Of a stretch of 64,000 bases of DNA, positions 35,599 to 44,357 are shown in pieces. The notes below the pieces were generated by a model. It did no database searches. It saw only the letters and a list, made by a program, of their open reading frames with translations, and had not been told where the DNA came from. Origin of the DNA: Lacinutrix venerupis (GTDB taxonomy: Bacteria; Bacteroidota; Bacteroidia; Flavobacteriales; Flavobacteriaceae). Within the stretch, counting starts at the first letter, position 1. The number at the start of each line of letters is the position of its first letter. The DNA lies in the NCBI RefSeq assembly GCF_003663945.1, contig NZ_RCCH01000003.1:310001-374000 (forward strand), read 5' to 3'. Position numbers and translations under genes: made by a program.

Positions 35599-36135
35599 AT
35601 GGAAACTTCAGACAAAGTAATTCACGCTATTTATAACGACGATGATGTCTTGATGGCAGCTGTAAAAACGGTAAAAGCTAAAAGATTTCACATTGAAGAA
35701 ATATATACACCATTTCCTGTTCACGGACTGGACAAGGCAATGGGATTAGCGCCAACGAGAATTGCAATCGCAGCATTTATGTATGGTTGTGTAGGATTAA
35801 CAGTAGCTACTATTATGATGAATTTCATTATGATAGAAGATTGGCCACAAAATATTGGTGGAAAACCAAGTTTTAGCTATTTAGAAAACATGCCAGCATT
35901 TGTACCAATTATGTTTGAATTAACGGTATTTTTTGCAGCGCATTTAATGGTAATAACTTTTTACTTACGTAGTAGAATGTGGCCATTTAAAAAAGCTGAA
36001 AACCCAGATCCAAGAACTACAGATGACCATTTCTTAATGGAAATTCCAGTTAATCATGGAAATGAAAGAGAATTGCACGATTTATTATCTAAAACAGGTG
36101 CAGTTGAAATAAACGTAGTAAATAATACGCATTAA
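35599..36135 (+). CDS. actD: Alternative complex III subunit ActD (DUF3341)
   Basis: This is a 178-residue membrane subunit of the DUF3341 family. A soluble N-terminal part (HAIYNDDDVLMAAVKTVKAKRFHIEEIYTPFPVHGLDKAMGL) is followed by two helices (about 58-80 and 105-128) and a soluble end. The first segment resembles a small alpha/beta domain and is typical for ActD. Position between actC and actE supports the call; gaps are 9 bp on each side. Confidence 0.9.
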   Translation: METSDKVIHAIYNDDDVLMAAVKTVKAKRFHIEEIYTPFPVHGLDKAMGLAPTRIAIAAFMYGCVGLTVATIMMNFIMIEDWPQNIGGKPSFSYLENMPAFVPIMFELTVFFAAHLMVITFYLRSRMWPFKKAENPDPRTTDDHFLMEIPVNHGNERELHDLLSKTGAVEINVVNNTH

Positions 36136-36144
36136 TTTTAAACA

Positions 36145-36702
36145 ATGAAGAGTATTTTTAACATAACATTATTAGCGCTGATATTAATATCTACTGTGGC
36201 TTGTAAAAAGGATTCGAGACCTAATTACGAATACATGCCTAACATGTACGAATCAGTTCCATACGATACATATCAAGAATCTGATGCTTTTGCTAATGGA
36301 GTAGAAGCACAGTTACCACCAGAAGGAACAATTTCTAGAGGTTATACTCCTTTTGATATTGAAAATTCAACAGAAGGATACGAAGAAGCTAAAGGAAACT
36401 TTAAAAGTATTTTAGATTCTACTCAAGTAGACCATGCTAGAGGAAAGGTTTTATATGACATATATTGTGGTATTTGTCATGGTACAAAAGGAGATGGACA
36501 AGGTAATCTTGTAAAAAGAGAAAAAATTCTTGGAATACCAAGCTACGATGATGCTGGTAGAGCCATTACCGAAGGTAGTGTTTATCATACAATATATTAT
36601 GGTAAAAATGCAATGGGTTCTTACGCAAATCAATTAAATAATGAAGAGCGTTGGCAAGTAGTTTCATATGTTATGAAATTGAAATCAGATTTAGAAAAAT
36701 AA
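36145..36702 (+). CDS. actE: Alternative complex III monoheme cytochrome c lipoprotein ActE
   Basis: This is a 185-residue lipoprotein cytochrome. The lipobox STVAC puts lipidated Cys at residue 20. A single heme site, CGICHG, lies near residue 110, with a methionine ligand probably in KNAMGSYANQL. It likely hands electrons to the oxidase encoded downstream. Gene order fits actE. Confidence 0.92.
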   Translation: MKSIFNITLLALILISTVACKKDSRPNYEYMPNMYESVPYDTYQESDAFANGVEAQLPPEGTISRGYTPFDIENSTEGYEEAKGNFKSILDSTQVDHARGKVLYDIYCGICHGTKGDGQGNLVKREKILGIPSYDDAGRAITEGSVYHTIYYGKNAMGSYANQLNNEERWQVVSYVMKLKSDLEK

Positions 36703-36723
36703 GATTTAGTTAAAGATTATATA

Positions 36724-38118
36724 ATGGAATACAAAATTTCAAATAGACTAAGATTAACTGCAATCATTTTAATGGTCGTTGGAGCATTAGGTGTTGGCTT
36801 TGGTTTTATAAATTCAAATAAATCATTTGAAGAAGTAGAAACAATGTTAGCTAATGAATCTCACCATGGAGGTGGGCATGGAGAAGCAGCAACTCAAGAA
36901 CACGGAGAACATCATGTTGAAGCAACTGCGCATGGAGCAAGCGAAGCAGATCACGCTACTAAACAAGATAACTCACATGATAGTGGACATGAAGTAGTAG
37001 ATGAACATACTAAACATGTAAATCATGTAATGCATGCAATGCATAATAGACCATGGTCTGCATTTTATGTAGCAGCATTCTTTTTCATGATGATTTCTTT
37101 AGGAGTATTAGCTTTTTATGCTATTCAATATGCATCTCAAGCTGGTTGGTCTCCATTATTACTTAGAGTAATGGAAGGAATAACAGCTTACTTATTACCA
37201 GGAGCTTTAATTGTATTATTAATTGCTGCATTATCTCACTTTATTGGACATAACAGTATATTTGTTTGGATGGATCCAGATGTAGTAGCTCATGATAAGT
37301 TAATACAAGGTAAAACAGGTTGGTTAAATGTCTGGGGCTTTATTATTAGAGGTTTAGTTTTTATTGCTGGATGGGCATTATACAGACATTTTTCTAGAAA
37401 GTTCTCTATAGCACAAGATAAAGCAGATGATAATAAAAACTTTAAAAAGACATTTCGTATATCGGCAGCCTTTTTAGTATTTTTTATCTATACAGAATCT
37501 ATGATGTCTTGGGACTGGATAATGAGTGTTGATCCACACTGGTTCTCAACATTATTCGGGTGGTATGTATTTGCAGGTATGATGGTTTGTGGTGTAACTG
37601 TAATTGCTTTTATTACAATGTACTTAAAAGGAAAAGGTTTACTACCACACGTAAACGACAGTCATTTGCATGATTTAGCAAAATTTATGTTTGCTTTTAG
37701 TATCTTTTGGACTTATTTATGGTTCTCTCAATTTATGTTAATTTGGTATTCAAATATCCCAGAAGAGGTAACATATTTTGTAACAAGAATCGAAGACTAT
37801 AAATTACCATTCTTTGGTATGTTAGCTATGAACTTTATCTTTCCATTATTATTATTAATGAATAGCGATTACAAACGTGTTCCTTGGTTTATTGTTATGG
37901 CAGGTGTTGTAATATTAGTAGGTCACTATATTGATGTATTCAACATGATTATGCCAGCAACAGTTGGAGACCAATGGTACATAGGAGTTCCAGAAATTGC
38001 ATCAATGTTATTCTTTGCAGGATTATTTATCTTTATTGTGTTTACAGCGCTTACCAAAGCACCATTAACACCATCAAGAAATCCATTTGTTAAAGAAAGT
38101 GAACATTTTCATTATTAA
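36724..38118 (+). CDS. actF: Alternative complex III membrane subunit ActF
   Basis: This is a 464-residue membrane protein, a second NrfD-related subunit with about ten helices. The N-terminus has one helix and then a His-rich loop (about 45-105, many His, Glu and Asp), which could bind metal. WDWIMSVDPHWFSTLFGWY and the rest are typical of ActF. It ends 27 bp before coxB. Confidence 0.9.
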   Translation: MEYKISNRLRLTAIILMVVGALGVGFGFINSNKSFEEVETMLANESHHGGGHGEAATQEHGEHHVEATAHGASEADHATKQDNSHDSGHEVVDEHTKHVNHVMHAMHNRPWSAFYVAAFFFMMISLGVLAFYAIQYASQAGWSPLLLRVMEGITAYLLPGALIVLLIAALSHFIGHNSIFVWMDPDVVAHDKLIQGKTGWLNVWGFIIRGLVFIAGWALYRHFSRKFSIAQDKADDNKNFKKTFRISAAFLVFFIYTESMMSWDWIMSVDPHWFSTLFGWYVFAGMMVCGVTVIAFITMYLKGKGLLPHVNDSHLHDLAKFMFAFSIFWTYLWFSQFMLIWYSNIPEEVTYFVTRIEDYKLPFFGMLAMNFIFPLLLLMNSDYKRVPWFIVMAGVVILVGHYIDVFNMIMPATVGDQWYIGVPEIASMLFFAGLFIFIVFTALTKAPLTPSRNPFVKESEHFHY

Positions 38119-38145
38119 TAAATTCAATAAAGAAGAACGACAACA

Positions 38146-39222
38146 ATGACGGCTTTATTATCAATTTTAGTATTAGTATTTATTTTAGTTGCCATTTGGC
38201 AAATGGTTAAAATTTTCGATTTAACCCAACTTAGTTCAACAGCACCTAATGATCAGGTCGCAAACGATAAGGATAACAAGATTAATGGTTACTTAATGAT
38301 AGGATTTTTAATCTTTATCTACGTAATAACTATTATATGTTTTGTTAAATGGGGAGACTTACCATTAATGTCTAATTCTGCTTCAGAGCATGGCCCAGAT
38401 ATAGATAGTTTAATGATTATTTCTATGATTATTATTTTCATAGTACAAACATTAACTCAATTTTTATTACACTACTTTGCTTTTAAATATAGAGGTGAAA
38501 AAGGTAAAAAGGCATTATTTTATGCTGATAATAATAAATTAGAAGCTATTTGGACAATAATACCTGTAATAGTTTTAGCAATATTAATTATTCAAGGTTT
38601 ATTTACATGGACAACAATAATGAATGTTAATGAAGAAGAAGATCCATTAATTATTGAATTATATGCACAACAGTTTAACTGGAAAGCACGTTATGGAGGT
38701 GAGGATAATACTTTAGGTAAGGCAAATGTTAGATTAATTGATATTGATCGCGCTAATATATTAGGTGTTGATGAATCAGATCCAAATGCACAAGATGATA
38801 TTATTACTACAGAGTTGCACTTACCAGTTGGACGTCCAGTCTTATTTAAAATGCGTTCTCAAGATGTATTACACTCTGCTTATATGCCACATTTTAGAGC
38901 TCAAATGAACTGTGTTCCAGGTATGATTACTCAATTTGGTTTCACTCCAACTGTAACTACTGCAGAAATGCGTGATACACCAGAGATGAAAGACAAAGTA
39001 GCTAACATTAATAATATTAGAGTTGAAAAATCTAAAGAATTAGTAGCCAATGGCGAAGAAGCTTTAGAACCTTACACATTCGATTATTTATTATTATGTA
39101 ATAAAATTTGTGGTACATCTCACTACAATATGCAAATGAAAATAATTGTAGAAACTCAAGAAGAATATGATGCTTGGATTAAAACTCAAAAAGCATTTAA
39201 AAATTCTCTAGTAAATAATTAA
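38146..39222 (+). CDS. coxB: Cytochrome c oxidase subunit II
   Basis: This is a 358-residue subunit that takes electrons from cytochrome c at the CuA centre. N-terminal and two further helices anchor it, and the cupredoxin domain lies outside. CuA ligands are His in QDVLHSAYMPHF and the motif CNKICGTSHYNM. In the motif the glutamate of CSEXCG, a backbone CuA and side-chain magnesium ligand in well-known oxidases, is lysine. There is no fused cytochrome c domain. Between actF and coxA. Confidence 0.93.
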   Translation: MTALLSILVLVFILVAIWQMVKIFDLTQLSSTAPNDQVANDKDNKINGYLMIGFLIFIYVITIICFVKWGDLPLMSNSASEHGPDIDSLMIISMIIIFIVQTLTQFLLHYFAFKYRGEKGKKALFYADNNKLEAIWTIIPVIVLAILIIQGLFTWTTIMNVNEEEDPLIIELYAQQFNWKARYGGEDNTLGKANVRLIDIDRANILGVDESDPNAQDDIITTELHLPVGRPVLFKMRSQDVLHSAYMPHFRAQMNCVPGMITQFGFTPTVTTAEMRDTPEMKDKVANINNIRVEKSKELVANGEEALEPYTFDYLLLCNKICGTSHYNMQMKIIVETQEEYDAWIKTQKAFKNSLVNN

Positions 39223-39249
39223 TTTAAAGATTATAAAGATATATAGATT

Positions 39250-41037
39250 ATGTCAGCACACGCAGATACTCACGACGCTCACGACGATCACCATCATAAA
39301 GAAACATTTATAACTAAATATATATTTAGTCAAGATCACAAGATGATTGCCAAGCAGTACCTAATTACTGGTACTATTATGGGAGTTATAGGTGTAATAA
39401 TGTCATTAATGATGCGTATGCAAATTGCATGGCCAGAAGAGCCTAATGTAATTTTTCAAACATTATTAGGAAAATGGGCACCAGAAGGTGTTATGGATGC
39501 AGATATTTACCTAGCATTGGTAACAATTCATGGTACAATAATGGTATTTTTTGTACTAACAGCAGGATTAAGTGGTACTTTTAGTAATTTATTAATCCCA
39601 TTACAAATTGGAGCGCGAGATATGGCTTCTGGATTCCTTAATATGGTTTCTTATTGGTTATTCTTTATTTCTAGTGTAATCATGGTATTATCTTTCTTTG
39701 TGGAAGCCGGACCAGCAGCAGCAGGTTGGACAATTTACCCACCGTTAAGTGCTTTACCAATGGCTCAAGGAGGTTCTGGAGCGGGTATGACGATGTGGTT
39801 AGTTGCTATGGCTATATTTATTGCATCTTCATTATTAGGATCACTAAATTATGTTGTTACAGTAATTAATTTACGTACTAAAGGTATGTCAATGACGAGG
39901 TTACCATTAACTATATGGGCATTCTTTGTTACGGCTATAATAGGTATAATATCTTTCCCTGTTTTATTATCTGCAGCTTTACTTTTAATAATGGATAGAA
40001 GTTTTGGAACTTCTTTCTTCTTATCAGATATTTTTATACAAGGTGAAGTTTTACACTATCAAGGTGGATCTCCAGTATTATTTGAACACTTATTTTGGTT
40101 CTTAGGTCACCCTGAAGTATACATTGTATTATTACCGGCATTAGGTATTACATCTGAAATTATTGCAACTAATTCTCGTAAACCTATTTTTGGTTACCGT
40201 GCTATGATTGCCTCAATTTTAGCAATTGCTTTCTTATCAACAATTGTTTGGGGTCACCATATGTTTATTTCAGGTATGAATCCATTCTTAGGTTCTGTTT
40301 TTACATTTACAACACTATTAATTGCTATTCCATCGGCTGTAAAAGCATTTAACTATATTACAACACTTTGGAAAGGTAATCTTCAAATGAATCCAGCTAT
40401 GTTGTTTTCAATTGGTTTAGTTTCTACTTTCATTACAGGTGGTTTAACAGGAATAATTCTTGGAGATAGTGCTTTAGATATTAATGTTCACGATACATAT
40501 TTTGTAGTAGCTCACTTCCATTTAGTAATGGGAATATCAGCTCTTTATGGAATGTTTGCAGGTATATACCACTGGTTCCCAAAAATGTATGGCCGTATGT
40601 TAAATAAAAACTTAGGATATATTCACTTTTGGGTAACAGCAATATGTGCTTACGGAGTATTTTTCCCAATGCACTTTATCGGTATGGCAGGTTTACCAAG
40701 ACGTTATTATACAAACAGTAACTTCCCTTTATTTGATGATTTACAAGATGTAAACGTTGTAATTACTGTGTTTGCTTTAGTAGGAGGTGTTTTCCAATTA
40801 GTATTTTTATACAACTTATTTAGTAGTATTTTCTTTGGAAAGAAAGCCACTCAAAACCCATGGAAATCTAACACAATGGAATGGACTACACCAGTGGAAC
40901 ACGTTCATGGTAATTGGCCTGGAGAAATACCAAGTGTACACCGTTGGGCATACGATTATAGTAAGCCTGGTCAAGATGAAGATTGGGTATCTCAAATTGT
41001 ACCACTTAAAGAAGGTGAAGAGGAATTACAACATTAA
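39250..41037 (+). CDS. coxA: Cytochrome c oxidase subunit I
   Basis: This is a 595-residue heme-copper oxidase catalytic subunit with about 12 helices. An N-terminal His-rich tail (HADTHDAHDDHHHKE) precedes the core. Ligands are visible: VTIHGTIMVFF for the low-spin heme, WFLGHPEVYIVLLP with the CuB histidine and cross-linked tyrosine, WGHHMF for CuB, and DTYFVVAHFHLVMG for heme ligands. It is the last gene of the operon; subunits III and IV are not here. Confidence 0.96.
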   Translation: MSAHADTHDAHDDHHHKETFITKYIFSQDHKMIAKQYLITGTIMGVIGVIMSLMMRMQIAWPEEPNVIFQTLLGKWAPEGVMDADIYLALVTIHGTIMVFFVLTAGLSGTFSNLLIPLQIGARDMASGFLNMVSYWLFFISSVIMVLSFFVEAGPAAAGWTIYPPLSALPMAQGGSGAGMTMWLVAMAIFIASSLLGSLNYVVTVINLRTKGMSMTRLPLTIWAFFVTAIIGIISFPVLLSAALLLIMDRSFGTSFFLSDIFIQGEVLHYQGGSPVLFEHLFWFLGHPEVYIVLLPALGITSEIIATNSRKPIFGYRAMIASILAIAFLSTIVWGHHMFISGMNPFLGSVFTFTTLLIAIPSAVKAFNYITTLWKGNLQMNPAMLFSIGLVSTFITGGLTGIILGDSALDINVHDTYFVVAHFHLVMGISALYGMFAGIYHWFPKMYGRMLNKNLGYIHFWVTAICAYGVFFPMHFIGMAGLPRRYYTNSNFPLFDDLQDVNVVITVFALVGGVFQLVFLYNLFSSIFFGKKATQNPWKSNTMEWTTPVEHVHGNWPGEIPSVHRWAYDYSKPGQDEDWVSQIVPLKEGEEELQH

Positions 41038-41074
41038 ATTCCTTTAAAAATAAGAAGTCTTATAAATTTTATAT

Positions 41075-41104
41075 AAAAGCCTATCGTTAATCGATAGGCT
41101 TTTT
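41075..41104 (+). terminator. Terminator of the act-cox operon
   Basis: AAAAGCCTATCG (41075-41086) pairs with CGATAGGCTTTT (41092-41103), loop 5 nt, followed by a short T-run. It lies 38 bp after the coxA stop. Confidence 0.88.
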
Positions 41105-41107
41105 CTT

Positions 41108-41115
41108 TATATTTG
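41108..41115 (+). promoter_or_regulatory. -7 element before ruvB
   Basis: TATATTTG matches TAnnTTTG directly after the operon terminator and 87 bp before the ruvB ATG. No -33 TTG is evident at the right distance. Confidence 0.35.
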
Positions 41116-41202
41116 TTTATACAATTTACAAGCAAGTAAATTTAACAGCCTCTGTATTTCAGAATTATATTAAAAATTTTACCGCTTTTGCGGAATATAA
41201 AT

Positions 41203-42225
41203 ATGAACGAAAACTTAAATCCAACAAACGATAACTTTTCACCTGAAGAATTTGATATAGAAAAAACGTTAAGACCATTATCTTTCCAAGATTTTTCTGG
41301 TCAAGATCAAGTGTTGGAAAACTTAAAAGTTTTTGTAGAAGCAGCAAATCAAAGAAACGAAGCTTTAGATCATACTTTATTTCATGGTCCTCCAGGTTTA
41401 GGTAAAACTACTTTAGCAAATATATTAGCAAACGAACTTAATGTAGGCATTAAAGTAACATCGGGTCCTGTTTTAGATAAGCCAGGAGATTTAGCTGGAT
41501 TATTAACAAACCTTGATGATAGAGATGTATTATTTATAGACGAAATTCATAGATTAAGTCCAATTGTAGAAGAATATCTTTATTCCGCTATGGAAGATTA
41601 TAAGATAGATATAATGATAGAATCTGGGCCAAATGCAAGAACTGTTCAAATAAATTTAAATCCATTTACACTTGTTGGCGCGACAACTCGATCAGGATTG
41701 CTAACAGCACCTATGAGAGCGCGTTTTGGTATACAAAGTCGTTTACAATATTACTCTACCGAATTATTGAGTACTATTATACAACGAAGCGCACAAATAT
41801 TAAATGTGCCAATATCTATGGAAGCTGCTATAGAAATAGCTGGTAGAAGTAGAGGGACACCAAGAATAGCAAATGCATTGTTAAGACGTGTTAGAGATTT
41901 TGCACAAATAAAAGGCAACGGAAATATAGATATTAAGATAGCAAAATTTAGTTTAGAAGCATTAAATGTTGATGCTTATGGATTAGATGAAATGGATAAT
42001 AAAATTCTTTCAACTATAATAGATAAGTTTAAAGGAGGACCAGTTGGTGTTTCTACCATTGCAACAGCAGTAAGTGAAAGTTCTGAAACAATTGAAGAAG
42101 TTTACGAGCCTTTTTTAATACAACAAGGTTTTATTATGAGGACACCACGAGGAAGAGAAGTTACAGAATTAGCTTATAAACATTTAGGGAAAATTAAAGG
42201 ACCTACACAAGGAGGTTTGTTTTAA
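41203..42225 (+). CDS. ruvB: Holliday junction branch migration helicase RuvB
   Basis: This is a 340-residue AAA+ motor that drives branch migration with RuvA. Walker [10 protein letters not shown] and Walker B LFIDEIHR are present, as are sensor GATTRSGLL and arginine finger PMRARFG. The C-terminal winged helix is [24 protein letters not shown] 41203 gives [10 protein letters not shown]; a TTG 15 bp upstream is less likely. It overlaps queG by one base (TAATG). Confidence 0.97.
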   Translation: MNENLNPTNDNFSPEEFDIEKTLRPLSFQDFSGQDQVLENLKVFVEAANQRNEALDHTLFHGPPGLGKTTLANILANELNVGIKVTSGPVLDKPGDLAGLLTNLDDRDVLFIDEIHRLSPIVEEYLYSAMEDYKIDIMIESGPNARTVQINLNPFTLVGATTRSGLLTAPMRARFGIQSRLQYYSTELLSTIIQRSAQILNVPISMEAAIEIAGRSRGTPRIANALLRRVRDFAQIKGNGNIDIKIAKFSLEALNVDAYGLDEMDNKILSTIIDKFKGGPVGVSTIATAVSESSETIEEVYEPFLIQQGFIMRTPRGREVTELAYKHLGKIKGPTQGGLF

Positions 42226-43154
42226 TGATAAACAACAAAGCTAAATACACAAGTCTTATTAAAACCGAAGCCAAACGCCTCGGTTTTTTATCTTGTGGTA
42301 TAAGCAAAGCAGAATTTTTAGAAGATGAAGCACCACGTTTAGAAAATTGGCTTAATAAAAATATGAATGGACAAATGCGGTATATGGAAAACCATTTTGA
42401 TAAGCGTTTAGACCCAACAAAACTAGTCGAAGATTCTAAAAGTGTTATTTCTCTATTGCTTAATTATTATCCAGAGGAAACTCAAAAAGATAATAAAGCA
42501 CCAAAACTTTCAAAGTATGCTTATGGTAATGACTACCATCATGTAATAAAATCAAAACTAAAAACACTTACGCACTTTATACAAGATACAATTGGAGAAG
42601 TAAGCGGAAGAGCTTTTGTCGATTCTGCACCAGTTTTAGATAAAGCTTGGGCGGCAAAATCTGGATTAGGCTGGATAGGTAAACATAGTAACCTACTAAC
42701 ACAACAAGTAGGCTCCTTTTATTTTATTGCAGAATTAATTATCGACTTAGATTTAGAGTATGACACAATAGTATCAGATCATTGTGGCACTTGCACAGCT
42801 TGTATAGATGCTTGCCCAACACAAGCAATTGTAGAACCTTATGTGGTAGATGGAAGCAAATGCATAAGCTATTTTACAATAGAACTCAAAAATGAATTGC
42901 CAAACGAGATGAAAGGTAAGTTTGATAATTGGATGTTTGGTTGCGATGTTTGCCAAGATGTGTGCCCATGGAATAGATTTTCAAAAGCGCATAATGAACC
43001 ATTATTTAATCCTCATCCAGAATTGTTAGATATGACTAAAAAAGATTGGGATGAAATTACTGAAGATGTATTTAAAAAAGTGTTTCAAAAATCGGCAATA
43101 AAACGAACTAAATTTTCTGGATTAACCCGAAATATTGAATTTTTAAAAAAATAA
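42225..43154 (+). CDS. queG: Epoxyqueuosine reductase QueG
   Basis: This is a 309-residue cobalamin-dependent iron-sulphur enzyme that makes queuosine in tRNA wobble positions by reducing epoxyqueuosine. The N-terminal DUF1730 domain has [23 protein letters not shown]. Two [4Fe-4S] clusters are built from [12 protein letters not shown] and [11 protein letters not shown]. The HEAT-repeat extension of some relatives is missing, which is common. Translation is coupled to ruvB. Confidence 0.95.
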   Translation: MINNKAKYTSLIKTEAKRLGFLSCGISKAEFLEDEAPRLENWLNKNMNGQMRYMENHFDKRLDPTKLVEDSKSVISLLLNYYPEETQKDNKAPKLSKYAYGNDYHHVIKSKLKTLTHFIQDTIGEVSGRAFVDSAPVLDKAWAAKSGLGWIGKHSNLLTQQVGSFYFIAELIIDLDLEYDTIVSDHCGTCTACIDACPTQAIVEPYVVDGSKCISYFTIELKNELPNEMKGKFDNWMFGCDVCQDVCPWNRFSKAHNEPLFNPHPELLDMTKKDWDEITEDVFKKVFQKSAIKRTKFSGLTRNIEFLKK

Positions 43155-43156
43155 AA

Positions 43157-44182
43157 TTATTTTGTAGAGTTTCTTTTAACTAAACTAGTTTCTAGTTCTA
43201 TAATTTTTGGATGTATAACTTTATTATTCTTATTAGCTTTGAGTTCTTTATATAATTGCTTAAAAGCCATTTTTCCCATTTTAAAACCAGGTTGGTCTAT
43301 AGTAGTTAACGAAGGTGTTATTGCAGAGGACATAAACCAGTTACTAAATCCTACAATTGAAATATCATCAGGAACTTTTACTCCTCGTTTATTAAACTCT
43401 GTTATTGCTCCAATAGCAACCATATCTGTATTTATAAAAATACCGTCTACATCCTTATGCTCTGCTAATAGTTTAGCAGCATTAACTTTACCTTCATTAA
43501 AACTCATATCATCACATGCGCAGGTATATACTAAACTAGGATCGTATTCTAAACCATTATCTAATAATGCTTTTTTGTAACCAAGGAATCTGTCTATAGA
43601 ATTTTGTGGTAATAATGGACCTCTAAAGTGAGCAACTCTTTTACATCCTGTATCAATTAAATGTTGTGTGGCTATATAGGCTGCTTTTCTATCATCAATA
43701 ACAACTTTAGAACAATTTACAAGTTTTGCAATTTTATCAAACATTACCAAAGGAGTACCATTTTCAATAATATCGTTTAAATGTTTAAAGTCCGAAGTTC
43801 CATTTGCTAACGAAATTAAAATACCATCAACGCGTTTATTTAGTAGTAAGTCTAATTGTTTCTTTTCTAATTCATAAGATTCATTAGACTGTAATATTAT
43901 AACTAAATACCCTTTTTTTTCAGCTTGAGAAATTATGCCTTTAATTACACTTGAAAAAAAATGATGTACAATTTCAGGAATAATTAACCCAATAGTTTTA
44001 GACTCTTTGGTTCTTAAATTTACAGCAAAAGCATTGGGTTTGTAATTTAATGTTACTGCAGTTTCTCTTACAAGTTTTCTAGTTTTTTTACTAACATCAG
44101 GATAATCTTTCAAAGCTTTAGAAACAGTTGTAATAGATATATTTAAAGTTTCAGCGATATCTTTAAGAGTAGCAGGTTTCAT
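43157..44182 (-). CDS. LacI/GalR family transcriptional regulator
   Basis: This is a 341-residue sugar-responsive regulator. The N-terminal helix-turn-helix is TLKDIAETLNISITTVSKALKDYPDVS with the hinge RKLVRETAVTLNYKPN, then a periplasmic-binding-protein-like effector domain (about 60-335). It is divergent from a TonB receptor gene, and two LacI-type palindromes lie between them, so it probably controls the sugar locus 44358-50502. The effector may be sucrose, fructose or a phosphorylated form; that is inference. It ends 2 bp from the convergent queG. Confidence 0.93.
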   Translation of the reverse strand: MKPATLKDIAETLNISITTVSKALKDYPDVSKKTRKLVRETAVTLNYKPNAFAVNLRTKESKTIGLIIPEIVHHFFSSVIKGIISQAEKKGYLVIILQSNESYELEKKQLDLLLNKRVDGILISLANGTSDFKHLNDIIENGTPLVMFDKIAKLVNCSKVVIDDRKAAYIATQHLIDTGCKRVAHFRGPLLPQNSIDRFLGYKKALLDNGLEYDPSLVYTCACDDMSFNEGKVNAAKLLAEHKDVDGIFINTDMVAIGAITEFNKRGVKVPDDISIVGFSNWFMSSAITPSLTTIDQPGFKMGKMAFKQLYKELKANKNNKVIHPKIIELETSLVKRNSTK

Positions 44183-44233
44183 GCAATCGTTTTTGTAAAT
44201 ATAATTCTAAAATCTAATATAGTAATTTTTAAT

Positions 44234-44267
44234 CGAAAACGTTTTCGTAAAATCGAAAACGTTTTCG
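44234..44267. promoter_or_regulatory. Twin LacI-type operators
   Basis: CGAAAACGTTTTCG occurs twice, at 44234-44247 and 44254-44267, each a perfect 14 bp palindrome with central CG, the hallmark of LacI/GalR sites. Centres are 20 bp apart, close to two helix turns, so two dimers would bind the same face. The sites are 52-85 bp upstream of the regulator gene start and about 35-70 bp upstream of the receptor gene's -7 box. Confidence 0.8.
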
Positions 44268-44273
44268 AATGAT

Positions 44274-44310
44274 AAATCTATAATTTAACACACATTTAAT
44301 TATAGATTTG
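44274..44310. promoter_or_regulatory. 12 bp inverted repeat overlapping the receptor promoter
   Basis: AAATCTATAATT (44274-44285) and AATTATAGATTT (44298-44309) are perfect inverted arms with a 12 nt gap. The right arm holds the -7 match TAGATTTG (44303-44310) for the receptor gene. The left arm gives TAGATTTA on the other strand, a near match that may serve the regulator gene. It may be a regulator site or a pair of diverging promoters. Confidence 0.45.
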
Positions 44311-44357
44311 TGATATAACAGATATAAATATTATTAATTAACTAAAAACTATCAAAA

